Shown: positions 15,874-25,582, counted from the first letter of the stretch. The stretch is 52,959 bases of DNA from Actinomycetota bacterium (GCA_005888435.1 VAXO01000059.1:1-52959); one strand, 5' to 3'. A program made the numbers and translations. The notes: generated by a model from the sequence alone, not told the origin.

Positions 15874-16460
15874 GCGTTCTCCTCGACGACGCGCCGGCGC
15901 CAGACGTGCAGCACCACGATCACAATGACGACCACGATCCCACCCGCGATCGCGGCATAGATGCCGTAGCGCGCGAACGCATCGGCCGCCGCCTTCCCGG
16001 CGTAGTACGCGAGCAGCCCGACCCCGACCGCCCAGACGATGCCGCCGGCGGCGTTCCAGAACAGGAACCGCCACCACGACATCCGCGTGATCCCCGCGAT
16101 CCAGGCACCGGTCACGCGCAACCCCCCGAAGAAGCGTGCGAGGAAGACGGCCTTGCCGCCGTGCCGGACGAAGAACCGCTCGGCGGGAGGTAAGACTCGG
16201 TCGGCGTGACGGCGCAGGCGCGCGTAGCGGAAGATGAGCCGCCGGATCCCCTCGCGCCCGATCCAGTAGCCGATGTTGTCGCCGACGATCGCAGCGGCCG
16301 TGGCGACGACGATGACGGCGGCGATCGAGAGATGGCCTTGCGCGGCCAGCACGGCCGCGGCGATCAGCGCCGTCTCCCCCGGCAGCCACAGGCCGGCGCT
16401 CTCTAGGCACACGACCGCGAACAGGAACCAGAGGCCGTAGTGCTCGACGAAGTGAGTCAC
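15870..16460 (-). CDS. DedA family membrane protein
   Basis: A 196-residue DedA/VTT-domain protein with about five hydrophobic segments. Family features: an early E-(x)n-PGE motif (CLESAGLWLPGETALIAAA), GDNIGYWIGREG, RHGGKAVFLARFFGGLRVTGAWIAGITRM (the conserved R-F-G-x-R segment) and a C-terminal helix followed by a basic tail. DedA proteins are implicated in lipid (undecaprenyl-phosphate or phosphatidylethanolamine) flipping and membrane homeostasis. GTG start at 16460 is divergent from pntAA. It is coupled to the phosphoesterase by overlap, hinting that the two work on the same lipid phosphate. Confidence 0.92.
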   Translation of the reverse strand: MTHFVEHYGLWFLFAVVCLESAGLWLPGETALIAAAVLAAQGHLSIAAVIVVATAAAIVGDNIGYWIGREGIRRLIFRYARLRRHADRVLPPAERFFVRHGGKAVFLARFFGGLRVTGAWIAGITRMSWWRFLFWNAAGGIVWAVGVGLLAYYAGKAAADAFARYGIYAAIAGGIVVVIVIVVLHVWRRRVVEENA

Positions 16461-16478
16461 TCCAGCATCCAGGCTACG

Positions 16479-16484
16479 TAAGAT
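16479..16484 (+). promoter_or_regulatory. Putative leaderless -10 box (TAAGAT) for pntAA
   Basis: TAAGAT ends 6 nt before the GTG start of pntAA, placing the expected transcription start at or next to the start codon. No Shine-Dalgarno is present in the 30-bp divergent region. Confidence 0.5.
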
Positions 16485-16490
16485 CGCGGC

Positions 16491-17576
16491 GTGCGCATCG
16501 GCGTCCCGCGGGAGCTCGAGCCAGGCGAGCGTCGAGTGGCACTCGTCCCGGACGCGGTTACCCGGCTCTCAGGCGCGGGCTTCGAGGTCGTCGTGGAGCC
16601 GGGCGCCGGTAGGGAGGCGTCGTTCCCCGACGCGGCGTACGGCGAGTCCGGCGCAACTCTCTCGGAGGCGGTGTGGGACGCCGACGCCGTCGCAAAGGTG
16701 CGTAAGCCGACCCCAGACGAGGTCGGTCGCCTGGGCAGCGGGCAGGTGTTGATCGGGTTTCTCGAGCCGCTGAGCGATCCGGCAGGCGTCGAGCGACTCG
16801 CCGAGCGCGGCGTGCACGCGTTCGCGATGGAGTCGATCCCGCGCATCACGCGCGCGCAACCGATGGACGCCCTCTCGTCGCAGGCGACGGTGTCCGGCTA
16901 CAAGGCGGTGTTGATCGCGGCGGACCGCTTGCCGCGGTTCTTTCCGATGTTGATGACGGCAGCGGGCACGGTCGCACCGGCGAAAGTGCTCGTGCTCGGC
17001 GCCGGGGTCGCCGGCCTGCAGGCGATCGCGACCGCGCGTCGCCTCGGCGCGGTCGTCGCCGGCTTCGACGTCCGGCCGGTCGTGCGCGAGCAGGTCGAGA
17101 GCCTCGGCGCGACATTCCTCGACCTCGGCATCATGGGCGAGGAAACGGCGGGTGGCTACGCGCGAGAGCTGACGGAGGACGAGCAGCGGCGGCAGCAGGA
17201 GGCGCTCGAGGAGCGAATCCCGGAGTACGACGCGGTGATCACCACCGCGCTGATCCCGGGCCGCGCTGCGCCGCGGCTGATCCCGGCGAAGGCGGTCGCG
17301 GGGATGCGGCCGGGCTCGGTGATCGTCGACCTCGCCGCGGAGGCCGGCGGCAACTGCGAGCTGACGCAGCCTGGCGAGATCCTCGAGCGTGAGGATGTGA
17401 CCGTCGTCGGCTTGACGAACATCCCGTCGACGATGCCGTTCCACGCGAGCCAGCTGTACGCGCGCAACGTCTCGGCGCTCCTGCAGCACCTCGCGCCGGA
17501 GGGCGAGCTCGCACTCGACTGGGACGATGAGATCACTGCGGGCGCGTGCGTGACCCGCGAGCAGGTGGCCGTATGA
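16491..17576 (+). CDS. pntAA: NAD(P) transhydrogenase subunit alpha, part 1
   Basis: A 361-residue NAD(H)-binding domain I of proton-translocating transhydrogenase, related to alanine dehydrogenase. It opens MRIGVPRELEPGERRVALVPD, has the family block MESIPRITRAQPMDALSSQA, the Rossmann motif VLVLGAGVAGLQAIATARRLGA and the mobile-loop region VIVDLAAEAGGNCELT. It carries no membrane helices; these are in the next gene, so the alpha chain is split as in Rhodospirillum-type enzymes. ATGA overlap with pntAB. The complete three-gene set couples hydride transfer between NADH and NADP+ to proton flow and supplies NADPH. Confidence 0.95.
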   Translation: MRIGVPRELEPGERRVALVPDAVTRLSGAGFEVVVEPGAGREASFPDAAYGESGATLSEAVWDADAVAKVRKPTPDEVGRLGSGQVLIGFLEPLSDPAGVERLAERGVHAFAMESIPRITRAQPMDALSSQATVSGYKAVLIAADRLPRFFPMLMTAAGTVAPAKVLVLGAGVAGLQAIATARRLGAVVAGFDVRPVVREQVESLGATFLDLGIMGEETAGGYARELTEDEQRRQQEALEERIPEYDAVITTALIPGRAAPRLIPAKAVAGMRPGSVIVDLAAEAGGNCELTQPGEILEREDVTVVGLTNIPSTMPFHASQLYARNVSALLQHLAPEGELALDWDDEITAGACVTREQVAV

Positions 17577-17880
17577 GCCACGGACTGCTGCTCACGTTCG
17601 AGATCACGATCCTCGTGCTCGCGATCTTCCTCGGCTTCGAGGTGATCTCGAAGGTGCCGACGCTGCTGCACACCCCGCTGATGTCAGGGACGAACGCGAT
17701 CCACGGCATCGTGATCGTCGGCGCGATGCTCGTCGCCGGCGCCGGCCACAAGGACACGCTCACGACGATCATCGGGCTGGTCGCGGTCGTGCTCGCGTCG
17801 GCGAACGTCGTCGGCGGCTTCGTCGTCACCGACCGGATGCTCGAGATGTTCAAGAAGCGGGAGCGCAGAGACCCAGACTC

Positions 17881-17884
<4 letters not shown>
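17573..17884 (+). CDS. pntAB: NAD(P) transhydrogenase subunit alpha, part 2 (membrane)
   Basis: A 103-residue membrane piece of the alpha subunit. Three hydrophobic helices are evident: about 6-25, 37-57 and 62-87, with LMSGTNAIHGIVIVGAM being the conserved first-loop region of PntA C-terminal domains. The ATG at 17573 overlaps the pntAA stop by ATGA; a slightly earlier in-frame ATG (17546) lies inside pntAA and is unlikely. A short charged tail (KKRERRDPDS) follows the last helix. Its stop overlaps pntB by GTGA. Confidence 0.95.
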
Positions 17885-19278
<1,394 letters not shown>

Positions 19279-19356
19279 GCCGGAATCGGCACAGAGGCGG
19301 CACGGTGTGGCGCGCCGGCGGCCGGTATCGTCGCCCTCGAGGGCGGTGGGTCTCAT

Positions 19357-19377
19357 CCCCACCCTTGATGGGTGGGG
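19357..19377 (+). terminator. Hairpin after the pnt operon
   Basis: CCCCACCC (19357-19364) pairs perfectly with GGGTGGGG (19370-19377) around TTGAT. It stands 78 bp after the pntB stop and before the next promoter. There is no T tract, as is common for actinobacterial terminators. Confidence 0.55.
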
Positions 19378-19426
19378 GTTGCTCGCGCGCGTGTACATCA
19401 ATGCCGGTGGCGTGCGGCGCTGAGCC

Positions 19427-19432
19427 TACGAT
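19427..19432 (+). promoter_or_regulatory. Putative leaderless -10 box (TACGAT) for the glycan operon
   Basis: TACGAT ends 6 nt before the GTG at 19439. It lies in a true intergenic gap of 160 bp, with no stop codon contributing its TA, which makes it one of the better examples of the TACNNT pattern. Confidence 0.5.
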
Positions 19433-19438
19433 TGCTGC

Positions 19439-20542
19439 GTGATCTGGAAGGTCTTGTTCTGGGCGTCGCTCGGTGCGGTGGTCTGGACGCAGGTCGGGTA
19501 CCCGCTTTTCGCGGCACTGCTCGCACGCCTGCTGGGTCGTCCCGTGCGCAAGGCCGACTTCACTCCGCAGGTGAGCGTCGTCGTCGCCGCGCACAACGAG
19601 GAGACAGTCATCGAGCGCCGGCTACAGAACCTGCTCGAGCAGGACTACCCAGCCGACCGGTTCGAGATCGTCGTCGCCTCAGACGCCTCGACGGACGACA
19701 CCGATGCGCTCGTCGAGCGCATCGCCGCGCGCGAGCCGCGCGTGCGACTGCTGCGCTGTCCGCGCGGCGGGAAGGTTGCTGCGCAGAACCTCGCCGTGCG
19801 GCAGACCGAGGGCGAGATCCTCGCGTTTTCCGATGCGAACGCGCAGTGGAAGCCCGACGCCCTGAGCGAGCTCGCCAGCAACTTTGCGGACCCGGACGTC
19901 GCGTACGTCTGCGGCGGTCACTTCTACGAGGCTGCAGACGGAACGAACCGCGAAGGCACTTACTGGCGCTGGGAGGCGTGGCTGCGCCGGAACGAGTCAC
20001 GTATGGGCTCGATCACCGGCGGCATCGGTCCGATCTACGCCGTGCGCCGCACCGACTACGTCGACGTCGACCCGCGCTTCGGCCACGACCTCGCGCTGCC
20101 GTACCTGATGGTGCAGCACGGCCGCCGCGCCGTGTTCGAGCCGGACGCCGTCGCCTGGGAGAAGCCGTCGCGCGACATCGAGGACGAGTACCGGCGCAAG
20201 GTGCGGATGTTCGAGCACTGCTGGTTGATCGTCCTGCGCGGCAAGATGCTGCGCCGGCTGGGGCCGACCTACCTGCTCGAGATCGTGTCTCACCGGCACC
20301 TCCGCTACGCGAGCGGCCTGCTCCACCTCGTGCTGCTTGCCTCGTCGATCGCGCTCGTCCGCTCGGGCCTCGTGTATGACGTCGTGCTCGGCGTGCAACT
20401 GCTGGTGCTGCTCGCCGCGGCGCTCGGCGTCGGGATCGCGCGCTACTACGTGCTCGTCACGTGGGCGACGGTCGTGTCGCTCGTGCGGTACCTCCGCTTC
20501 GGCGTACCGGCGGTCTGGACCAAGGCCGAAGGCACGCGATGA
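19439..20542 (+). CDS. Family 2 glycosyltransferase
   Basis: A 367-residue membrane-anchored GT2 enzyme. An N-terminal hydrophobic segment (about 3-28) precedes the GT-A domain: VSVVVAAHNEETVIERRL, the nucleotide Asp in DASTDDTD, the DxD-like FSDANAQW, and acceptor-side GGIGPIYAVRR. FGHDLALPYLM and the charged helix DEYRRKVRMFEHCW take the place of ED and (Q/R)xxRW in processive or polysaccharide GT2s. Two more hydrophobic segments lie at the C-terminus (about 290-345). It probably builds a cell-surface glycan with the next gene, which overlaps it by ATGA. Confidence 0.88.
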   Translation: MIWKVLFWASLGAVVWTQVGYPLFAALLARLLGRPVRKADFTPQVSVVVAAHNEETVIERRLQNLLEQDYPADRFEIVVASDASTDDTDALVERIAAREPRVRLLRCPRGGKVAAQNLAVRQTEGEILAFSDANAQWKPDALSELASNFADPDVAYVCGGHFYEAADGTNREGTYWRWEAWLRRNESRMGSITGGIGPIYAVRRTDYVDVDPRFGHDLALPYLMVQHGRRAVFEPDAVAWEKPSRDIEDEYRRKVRMFEHCWLIVLRGKMLRRLGPTYLLEIVSHRHLRYASGLLHLVLLASSIALVRSGLVYDVVLGVQLLVLLAAALGVGIARYYVLVTWATVVSLVRYLRFGVPAVWTKAEGTR

Positions 20543-21117
20543 ACCGCATACTGGACGCGGCACTCGCCGGTCTGGGGCTCGCCATCGCGAGCCCGGCGCT
20601 CGCTGTCGCTGCGGTCGCGATCAAGCTCGACGATGGAGGGCCGGTCCTCTACCGGCAGCGCCGTGTCGGGTTGCAGGGCGAGGGGTTCGAGCTCGTCAAG
20701 TTGCGGACGATGACCGTCGGCGCCGAGCGGCAGGGCGCCGGCTACGCCGTCAACGAGGGCGATCCACGAATCACGCGGGCCGGCCGGACGCTACGACGCC
20801 TCTCGGTGGACGAGATCCCGCAGCTCTGGAACGTCGTCCGCGGAGACATGAGCCTGATCGGCCCCCGCCCCACCCTCGCCTATCAGGTCGAGCAGTACAC
20901 GCCGCGCCAGCGACGGCGGCTCGAGGTCAAGCCCGGCATCACGGGCTGGGCGCAGATCCACGGCCGCGCGCGCCTGCCGTGGGACGAGCGGATCGAGCTC
21001 GACGTCTGGTACGTCGAGCATCGCTCACCATGGCTGGATCTCAAGATCCTCGCGCGCACGCCCGCGGCACTCTTCGGGGGTACGTACAAGGGCGAAACGG
21101 GCGGCTGGCACGCGTGA
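20539..21117 (+). CDS. Bacterial sugar (glycosyl-1-phosphate) transferase
   Basis: A 192-residue polyprenyl-phosphate glycosyl-1-phosphate transferase of the small PglC/PssY-like class. A single N-terminal re-entrant/TM helix (3-25) is followed by the catalytic block LDDGGPVLYRQRRVG, FELVKLRTM, VDEIPQLWNVVRGDMSLIGPRPT (the conserved DE dyad is in this block) and KPGITGWAQIHGR. It starts glycan synthesis on undecaprenyl phosphate at the membrane. ATG at 20539 overlaps the glycosyltransferase stop; an in-frame upstream start (20461) would lie inside that gene. Stop overlaps the next gene by GTGA. There are no flippase or polymerase genes nearby, so this is a partial pathway. Confidence 0.92.
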   Translation: MNRILDAALAGLGLAIASPALAVAAVAIKLDDGGPVLYRQRRVGLQGEGFELVKLRTMTVGAERQGAGYAVNEGDPRITRAGRTLRRLSVDEIPQLWNVVRGDMSLIGPRPTLAYQVEQYTPRQRRRLEVKPGITGWAQIHGRARLPWDERIELDVWYVEHRSPWLDLKILARTPAALFGGTYKGETGGWHA

Positions 21118-22049
21118 TCCCGTTCTTCAGTGGTGCGAACGTAGTCGAGGCGGTGTCGCCCGAGCGCGCGCTCGAAGCCGTGCGCGACGCGTTCATTGCG
21201 TATGCGCGCGGCGAGTGGACGATGCCGCCGAAGGTCTACGTCCCCGCCTATCCGGCCGGCGACTTCCGTGCGATGCCGGCGCTCGGCGGGGGCCACGCCC
21301 TCCTCAAGTGGGTGACGTCGTTCCCCGGCAATCCGGCGGACGGGCTGCCGACCGTGACCGGGCTCGTGCTGCTGTCGGACGCGTCGAACGGCCTCCTGAA
21401 GGCGGCCCTCGACGCCGGTGCGGTCACAGCGTTGCGGACGGGCGCCGCAGCCGTGCTCGCAGCGGAAGTGCTGGGTCGACCCGACGCCGCAACGGCCGCG
21501 GTGATCGGCGCCGGCGTGAACGGCGAGGCCGCCGCGCGCACGTTCGTCGCGCGCGGGCGGCGCGTGCTTCTCTGGGATGTCGACGAGAGCCGTGCGCAAG
21601 CCGTAGCCGGGCGCGTCGGCGCCGACGTCGCCGCGAGCCGCGACGAGGCGCTCGCCGCCGACCTGCTTGCCACGGTCACCCCGGGCCGCGAGATCGTGCT
21701 CGAGGAAGGCGCGCTGCGCCCGGGACAGCATGCGAGCCTGATGGGCGCCGACGGGCCGGGCAAAGCAGAGATCGCGGTCGGCGAGCTGGCGCGCGTGCAC
21801 GTCTTTTGCGACGACTGGGAGCAGGCGTCGCACAACGGCGACCTCGTTCACGCCGTCGAGGCCGGGGTCTTGCAGCGCGACGACGTGGCGCAGCTCGGCG
21901 ACGTGCTGCTCGGCAACGCCGAGGGCCGTCGGGCGAGCGAGGACATCACGATCTTCGATAGCACCGGCCTGGCGATCCAGGACCTGGCGATCGCGCTTGC
22001 GGCGCTCGAGCGTGCCGACGACCTGGACCTGCAAACGATCGACCTTTAG
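21114..22049 (+). CDS. Ornithine cyclodeaminase / mu-crystallin family enzyme
   Basis: A 311-residue NAD(P)-dependent enzyme of the OCD/mu-crystallin family. It has EWTMPPKVYVPAYPAGDFRAMPALGG (substrate Arg/Lys region), LLKWVTSFPGNP, DAGAVTALRTGAAAVLAAEVL and the Rossmann motif VIGAGVNGEAAARTF. Then come PGQHASLMGADGPGKAEI and the C-terminal IFDSTGLAIQDLA, a family hallmark. Members include ornithine cyclodeaminase, alanine dehydrogenase and ketimine reductases, so the substrate is open. It is translationally coupled (GTGA) to two glycan genes, which suggests a product used in that pathway, for example an amino-acid-derived decoration; this is inference. Confidence 0.87.
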   Translation: MIPFFSGANVVEAVSPERALEAVRDAFIAYARGEWTMPPKVYVPAYPAGDFRAMPALGGGHALLKWVTSFPGNPADGLPTVTGLVLLSDASNGLLKAALDAGAVTALRTGAAAVLAAEVLGRPDAATAAVIGAGVNGEAAARTFVARGRRVLLWDVDESRAQAVAGRVGADVAASRDEALAADLLATVTPGREIVLEEGALRPGQHASLMGADGPGKAEIAVGELARVHVFCDDWEQASHNGDLVHAVEAGVLQRDDVAQLGDVLLGNAEGRRASEDITIFDSTGLAIQDLAIALAALERADDLDLQTIDL

Positions 22050-22067
22050 AAACGGACTCGTACTCCC

Positions 22068-22085
22068 TCCTGCCCAGCGGCAGGA
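22068..22085. terminator. Hairpin between convergent genes
   Basis: TCCTGCC pairs with GGCAGGA around CAGC. It is the only structure in the 37-bp gap between the plus-strand OCD-like gene and the minus-strand cupin gene, so it can serve both directions. No clear T tract. Confidence 0.5.
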
Positions 22086-22086
22086 T

Positions 22087-22653
22087 CTAGAACAGCCAGT
22101 CGAGCCAGCCGCCGTATCGCACGGGCGTGCGTGGCGGAAAGCGCGCGTAGGCCTCGTCCTGCCGAGTCCCCGGCTCAATCCCGGCGCCGTGGCGGATCGC
22201 CGTCTCATTCACGGTGTATTCGCTCTCGCCCTCCCGCCCGGTGCGCCGACCGTCGGAGCCAATCTCGGTGTGCCGCTCGCGAGAGCCCACGCCCAGCACG
22301 ACGCAGGGGCCGCCGACGATCGTGTGTTCCGCGTGCGGTGGGCAGTGGACAAAGTCCCATTGCCGGAGCGGCCGTTCCTGTCCCTCGACAATCAGCGTCG
22401 CGGTGCCCGAAAGGATGAGGAAGTTCTCTTCGTCGCTCTCCCAGTGGTACATCGAGAGCGGCTGGCCCGGCCCCAGCACGGTGATGCCGATGCCGAGCTG
22501 GTCGAACAGCATGTCGCCGCCGAAGTTCGAGAACCTCCCCCAGCCCTCCGACTCGAACCAGCGGATCTCGCGGGCGTTGACGACGAACCAGCCCTCGCTC
22601 TTGACGACGAGGCCCTGCTCGTCTTCGTCGACCCTCGCCTGCGGAGCTCTCAC
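22087..22653 (-). CDS. Cupin domain protein
   Basis: A 188-residue single-domain cupin. The first cupin motif region is ITVLGPGQPLSMYHWESDEENFLILSG and the second is WDFVHCPPHAEHTIVG; H, E and H residues suitable for metal binding are visible, with the first motif carrying H-W-E-S-D-E-E in place of the usual HxH. The N-terminus contains WFVVNAREIRWFESEGWG and the C-terminus a proline/tyrosine-rich tail ending GGWLDWLF. Cupins of this type bind small ligands or act as isomerases; no function can be assigned. GTG start overlaps the upstream esterase stop (GTGA), so they form an operon. Confidence 0.85.
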   Translation of the reverse strand: MRAPQARVDEDEQGLVVKSEGWFVVNAREIRWFESEGWGRFSNFGGDMLFDQLGIGITVLGPGQPLSMYHWESDEENFLILSGTATLIVEGQERPLRQWDFVHCPPHAEHTIVGGPCVVLGVGSRERHTEIGSDGRRTGREGESEYTVNETAIRHGAGIEPGTRQDEAYARFPPRTPVRYGGWLDWLF

Positions 22654-23555
22654 ACCGCCGACGTTAACGGCGGCGGCGCAGCCCGTGGCGGCATCAGCCC
22701 GAAAAGCGACAGTGCGTACGGCAGATAGGCGTGCGACTTCATCTCGGTGGTGTGCGCCCAGGTCCCGACGTATTCACTGACCGGCGCGGTCCGGTTCAGC
22801 CTTTTGATCATTCGGTAGAGGAGCCCGGACTCGTCACGCTGGTCGGTGACAACGCGGTCGCGAGCGCTCCACCAGATCTGCAACGGAACTCCGCAGAACG
22901 CGATGCGGCGCGCCGCGTCGAGCGGGCTGCGTTCCGCATAGCCGTGCGGATCGGTCGCCGGCGTCCCGCCGATCTCGATCCTCGCGAGATGCTGCAGGCT
23001 CTCGCCGAGTGGCTGACCGACGAAGGCGCGGTACCGCGCGGCCATGTTGGTCGGCGCGTCGAAGGATGCGGCACCCGCGAGCAGGTGCGGGAAGTGTGCG
23101 GCGAGCAGCAGCGTCTCCTGCCCGCCCATGCTCCCGCCGAAGGCGTAGACGCGGTGGCGGTCGACGTGCAGCCACGGAAGGGCTTCCTCGACAATGTCCG
23201 GCATACGGGCAAGGTCGCGGATCTCACCGGGATCACCCCACGAGAAGAGCGTCAACGCGCGGCCTTGACCCTCCGGGTTGACGACCGCGAAATCACCGAG
23301 GGCCGGCAGACGGCCCCAGCGGCGCACATTCACGCGAGCGCCGACCCCGCGACCGTGCGGCGAGATGACGAGCGGGATCGGCGTCCCGGGGACGTAGTCG
23401 GCCGGAACGATCACATAAGCGCGGCGCATCAGACCGTCGTGCGCCCGGTACGAGATCGGGATCACGCGAACCGCCGGCCGCATCGCCTTCGCGGTTTCCG
23501 GGAGGACGACGCAGATCGCGAGGCTGACGAGGACCAGTGTCGCGACCTTCGGCAC
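22650..23555 (-). CDS. Secreted alpha/beta hydrolase (esterase, PHB depolymerase-like)
   Basis: A 301-residue esterase of the LpqC/PHB-depolymerase type. A signal peptide PKVATLVLVSLAICVVLPETAKA follows the GTG at 23555. The oxyanion region is LVISPHGRGVG, the nucleophile Ser is in FGGSMGGQE, and Asp and His candidates are in WWSARDRVVTDQ and GTWAHTTEMKSHAYL. The frame is open much further upstream, but that part is an antisense-like Arg/Ala sequence crossing another gene. TACGTT stands 6 nt before the GTG. The preprotein is expected to be exported and to act on an ester or short peptide substrate. The downstream cupin is coupled to it. Confidence 0.82.
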   Translation of the reverse strand: MPKVATLVLVSLAICVVLPETAKAMRPAVRVIPISYRAHDGLMRRAYVIVPADYVPGTPIPLVISPHGRGVGARVNVRRWGRLPALGDFAVVNPEGQGRALTLFSWGDPGEIRDLARMPDIVEEALPWLHVDRHRVYAFGGSMGGQETLLLAAHFPHLLAGAASFDAPTNMAARYRAFVGQPLGESLQHLARIEIGGTPATDPHGYAERSPLDAARRIAFCGVPLQIWWSARDRVVTDQRDESGLLYRMIKRLNRTAPVSEYVGTWAHTTEMKSHAYLPYALSLFGLMPPRAAPPPLTSAV

Positions 23556-23561
23556 AACCAC

Positions 23562-23567
23562 AACGTA
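23562..23567 (-). promoter_or_regulatory. Putative leaderless -10 box (TACGTT)
   Basis: TACGTT on the minus strand ends 6 nt before the GTG at 23555, with no Shine-Dalgarno. It supports that GTG as the start of the secreted hydrolase. Confidence 0.5.
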
Positions 23568-23626
23568 GATCGGTGCGCGGCGTTGTCCTGCAATTGAACC
23601 GACGCTTAACGAAACGGCAAACGCCG

Positions 23627-24757
23627 CTAAACGTGCTGCACGAGCCGCGCAGGGGAGAAAAGCTGCAGCAACGATTCGTCGTGGCCGAGCAGCGCGTCGG
23701 CGACGAGCTCGCCGCAGAGCAGACCGAGCACGTTGCCGTGCCCGGAGTAACCCGCGGCGACCCACACACCATCGTGCCCCGGCACCGGGCCGACGAGCGG
23801 AAGCAGGTCCTGCGTCAGCCCGAAGATCCCGGCCCAGCGGTGCGTGACCTCCGGCATCTGGCCGAGCAGTTCGACCAGAAACACGTCGAGCGCCTCCTGA
23901 ATCGGCTCCGTTGTCATCTCGTCGTCCGTCATCTCCGTGAGGATCGAGAAGTCCCGGAACCCCCCGAGGACGATGCGCCCGTTGCGCAGCTGCTGCCAGT
24001 AGTCGAAGCCGTGCCGAGCGTAGTGCGGACACTCGAAGAGGCGGTCAGCTACCGGCGCAGTCGCGAGGACCTGGCCACGCGCAGGCCAGAGCGCCTCGTC
24101 GAGCTCCGGCAGCAGTCCACGGCCGGAGCCGTCCGTCGCGATGACGATCTGCTCGGCCTCGACCTCCTCGAGAGACTGGATGGGCCTGTGCTCCGCGAAC
24201 GCAGCGCCTGCCTCGACCGCGAGGTCGGCGAGGTGCTGGACGAAGGCTGCCGGCTGCACAGCGCCGTCCCTTGGATGGAAGATGGCGCCGCGGAAATCCG
24301 AGCGAAGGTGCGCCAAGTCTTCGCGCCACTCCACCGCGAAGCCGTCCTCCCGCAGCGTCTCGTACTCCCCCTGGATCTCGACGCGCTCTTCGACGTCCGC
24401 TGCGAGCCGCAGGCTGCCGGTGCGACGAAACGCGTCGCCGGCGATCGCCTCGAGGCGGTCGAGGGCGTGCTCCGTCCGCTGCCACAGCTCGCGTGCTGCG
24501 TCGACGCCGTACGTCTCCCGAGCGACGTCGTAGCGGGCCGCCGCGCCCCGCAGGGCGAAGCCGCCGTTGCGTCCGCTCGCCCCCTCCCCGATGCCGCGGG
24601 CGTCGTAGACGCGGACTCGTTTTCCCGCGCGCGCGAGTACTCCCGCGCACGCGCAGCCGGTGATGCCGGCGCCGATGACGGCGATCTCGACCCGGTCGAG
24701 GTCGCGCGCGGCGACGACGGGGCGCGACTCCTCGAGCCAGAACGGCTGGGTCTCCAC
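23627..24757 (-). CDS. FAD-dependent amine/amino-acid oxidoreductase (DAO family)
   Basis: A 376-residue DadA/PuuB-type flavoprotein. The FAD Rossmann motif IAVIGAGITGCACAGVLARAGKRVRVYDA (about 25-52) is followed by GIGEGASGRNGGF, the classic DAO second motif. HPRDGAVQPAAFVQHLADLA and GFDYWQQLRNGRIVLGGFRD are substrate-domain blocks, and the C-terminus has WAGIFGLTQDLLPLVGPVPG with GYSGHGNVLGLLCGELVADALLG. Likely oxidises an amine or amino acid; the substrate is unknown. GTG start; TAGCAT lies 6 nt upstream but borrows its TA from the dprA stop. It is separated from dprA by only 9 bp. Confidence 0.9.
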   Translation of the reverse strand: METQPFWLEESRPVVAARDLDRVEIAVIGAGITGCACAGVLARAGKRVRVYDARGIGEGASGRNGGFALRGAAARYDVARETYGVDAARELWQRTEHALDRLEAIAGDAFRRTGSLRLAADVEERVEIQGEYETLREDGFAVEWREDLAHLRSDFRGAIFHPRDGAVQPAAFVQHLADLAVEAGAAFAEHRPIQSLEEVEAEQIVIATDGSGRGLLPELDEALWPARGQVLATAPVADRLFECPHYARHGFDYWQQLRNGRIVLGGFRDFSILTEMTDDEMTTEPIQEALDVFLVELLGQMPEVTHRWAGIFGLTQDLLPLVGPVPGHDGVWVAAGYSGHGNVLGLLCGELVADALLGHDESLLQLFSPARLVQHV

Positions 24758-24766
24758 GCCACGATG

Positions 24767-25582
24767 CTATGCGAGCGCCCGATAGGTCCCATCTCCCTCC
24801 GCTACGAAGCCGCCCACCTCGAGCTCGGCGATCACCGCGGCGACCTCGCCCGGTGTCATGCCCGTCGACCGCGCCAGCTCGTCGGCAGTCGCCGGCAACA
24901 GGTCGAACAGCGGATGGCTCGGCCTTTCGCGCTCCGGCGGTTCGATTCCGAGTGCCTCGAGCACGTCGCCCGCCGAGGTCAGCGGCGTCGCGCCGAGCCG
25001 CAGCAGCGCGTTCGTCCCCGCCGAGAGCGCGGAGCTGATCTCGCCCGGCACGGCAAAGACCTCGCGTCCCTCCTCGAGCGCGAAGTCGGCCGTGATGAGA
25101 GCACCGCTCCGCTCGCGGGCCTCGACGACGACGGTTGCAGCGGAGAGGCCCGCGACAATCCGATTGCGGGCCGGAAAGCGGTACGGCGAAGGCGGGACGC
25201 CGTGCTCGTATTCGGAGACGAGCAACGACCTTTCGGCGATCGCGCGGGCAAGGGACGCATGCGCCGCTGGATAGTCGCGGTCGATCCCGCAGCCGAGCAC
25301 CGCGACCGTGTGACCGTCGCTCTCGAGCGCGCCGCGGTGAGCCTCCCCGTCGACACCCCGCGCCATGCCGCTGACGACGACGACGCCGGCCGACGCGAGC
25401 TCGCGCCCGAGCATCCGCGCGACCTGCGCGCCGTAGGGCGAGCAGGCGCGCGCGCCCACGATCGCGACCGCCGGACCGTTCAGGATCGCGAGGTTTCCCG
25501 CACCTCGCAGGTACAGCCGACGCGGCGGATCATGGATTGCCCGCAGGAGCGGCGGTAGCTCGTGCCGGCACAGGAAGGTCAC
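24767..25582 (-). CDS. dprA: DNA-processing protein DprA
   Basis: A 271-residue DprA/Smf, which loads RecA on incoming single-stranded DNA during transformation. The Rossmann-like core is complete: VAIVGARACSPYGAQVARMLG, VVVVSGMARGVDGEAHRGAL, VAVLGCGIDRDYPAAH, LLVSEYEHGVPPSPYRFPARNRIVAGLS, and LITADFALEEGREVFAVPG. The usual N-terminal SAM-like region is nearly absent (only about 25 residues precede the strand RLYLRG). A C-terminal winged-helix domain is present (LLPATADELARSTGMTPGEVAAVIAELEVGGFV). GTG overlaps the comM-like stop, so the two are coupled. Confidence 0.95.
   Translation of the reverse strand: MTFLCRHELPPLLRAIHDPPRRLYLRGAGNLAILNGPAVAIVGARACSPYGAQVARMLGRELASAGVVVVSGMARGVDGEAHRGALESDGHTVAVLGCGIDRDYPAAHASLARAIAERSLLVSEYEHGVPPSPYRFPARNRIVAGLSAATVVVEARERSGALITADFALEEGREVFAVPGEISSALSAGTNALLRLGATPLTSAGDVLEALGIEPPERERPSHPLFDLLPATADELARSTGMTPGEVAAVIAELEVGGFVAEGDGTYRALA

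Noticed and set aside
23612-23626. CGGC-AAAC-GCCG as terminator of the FAD oxidoreductase gene
   Set aside because: Only a 4-bp stem with a weak tail; not distinguishable from chance at this GC content.
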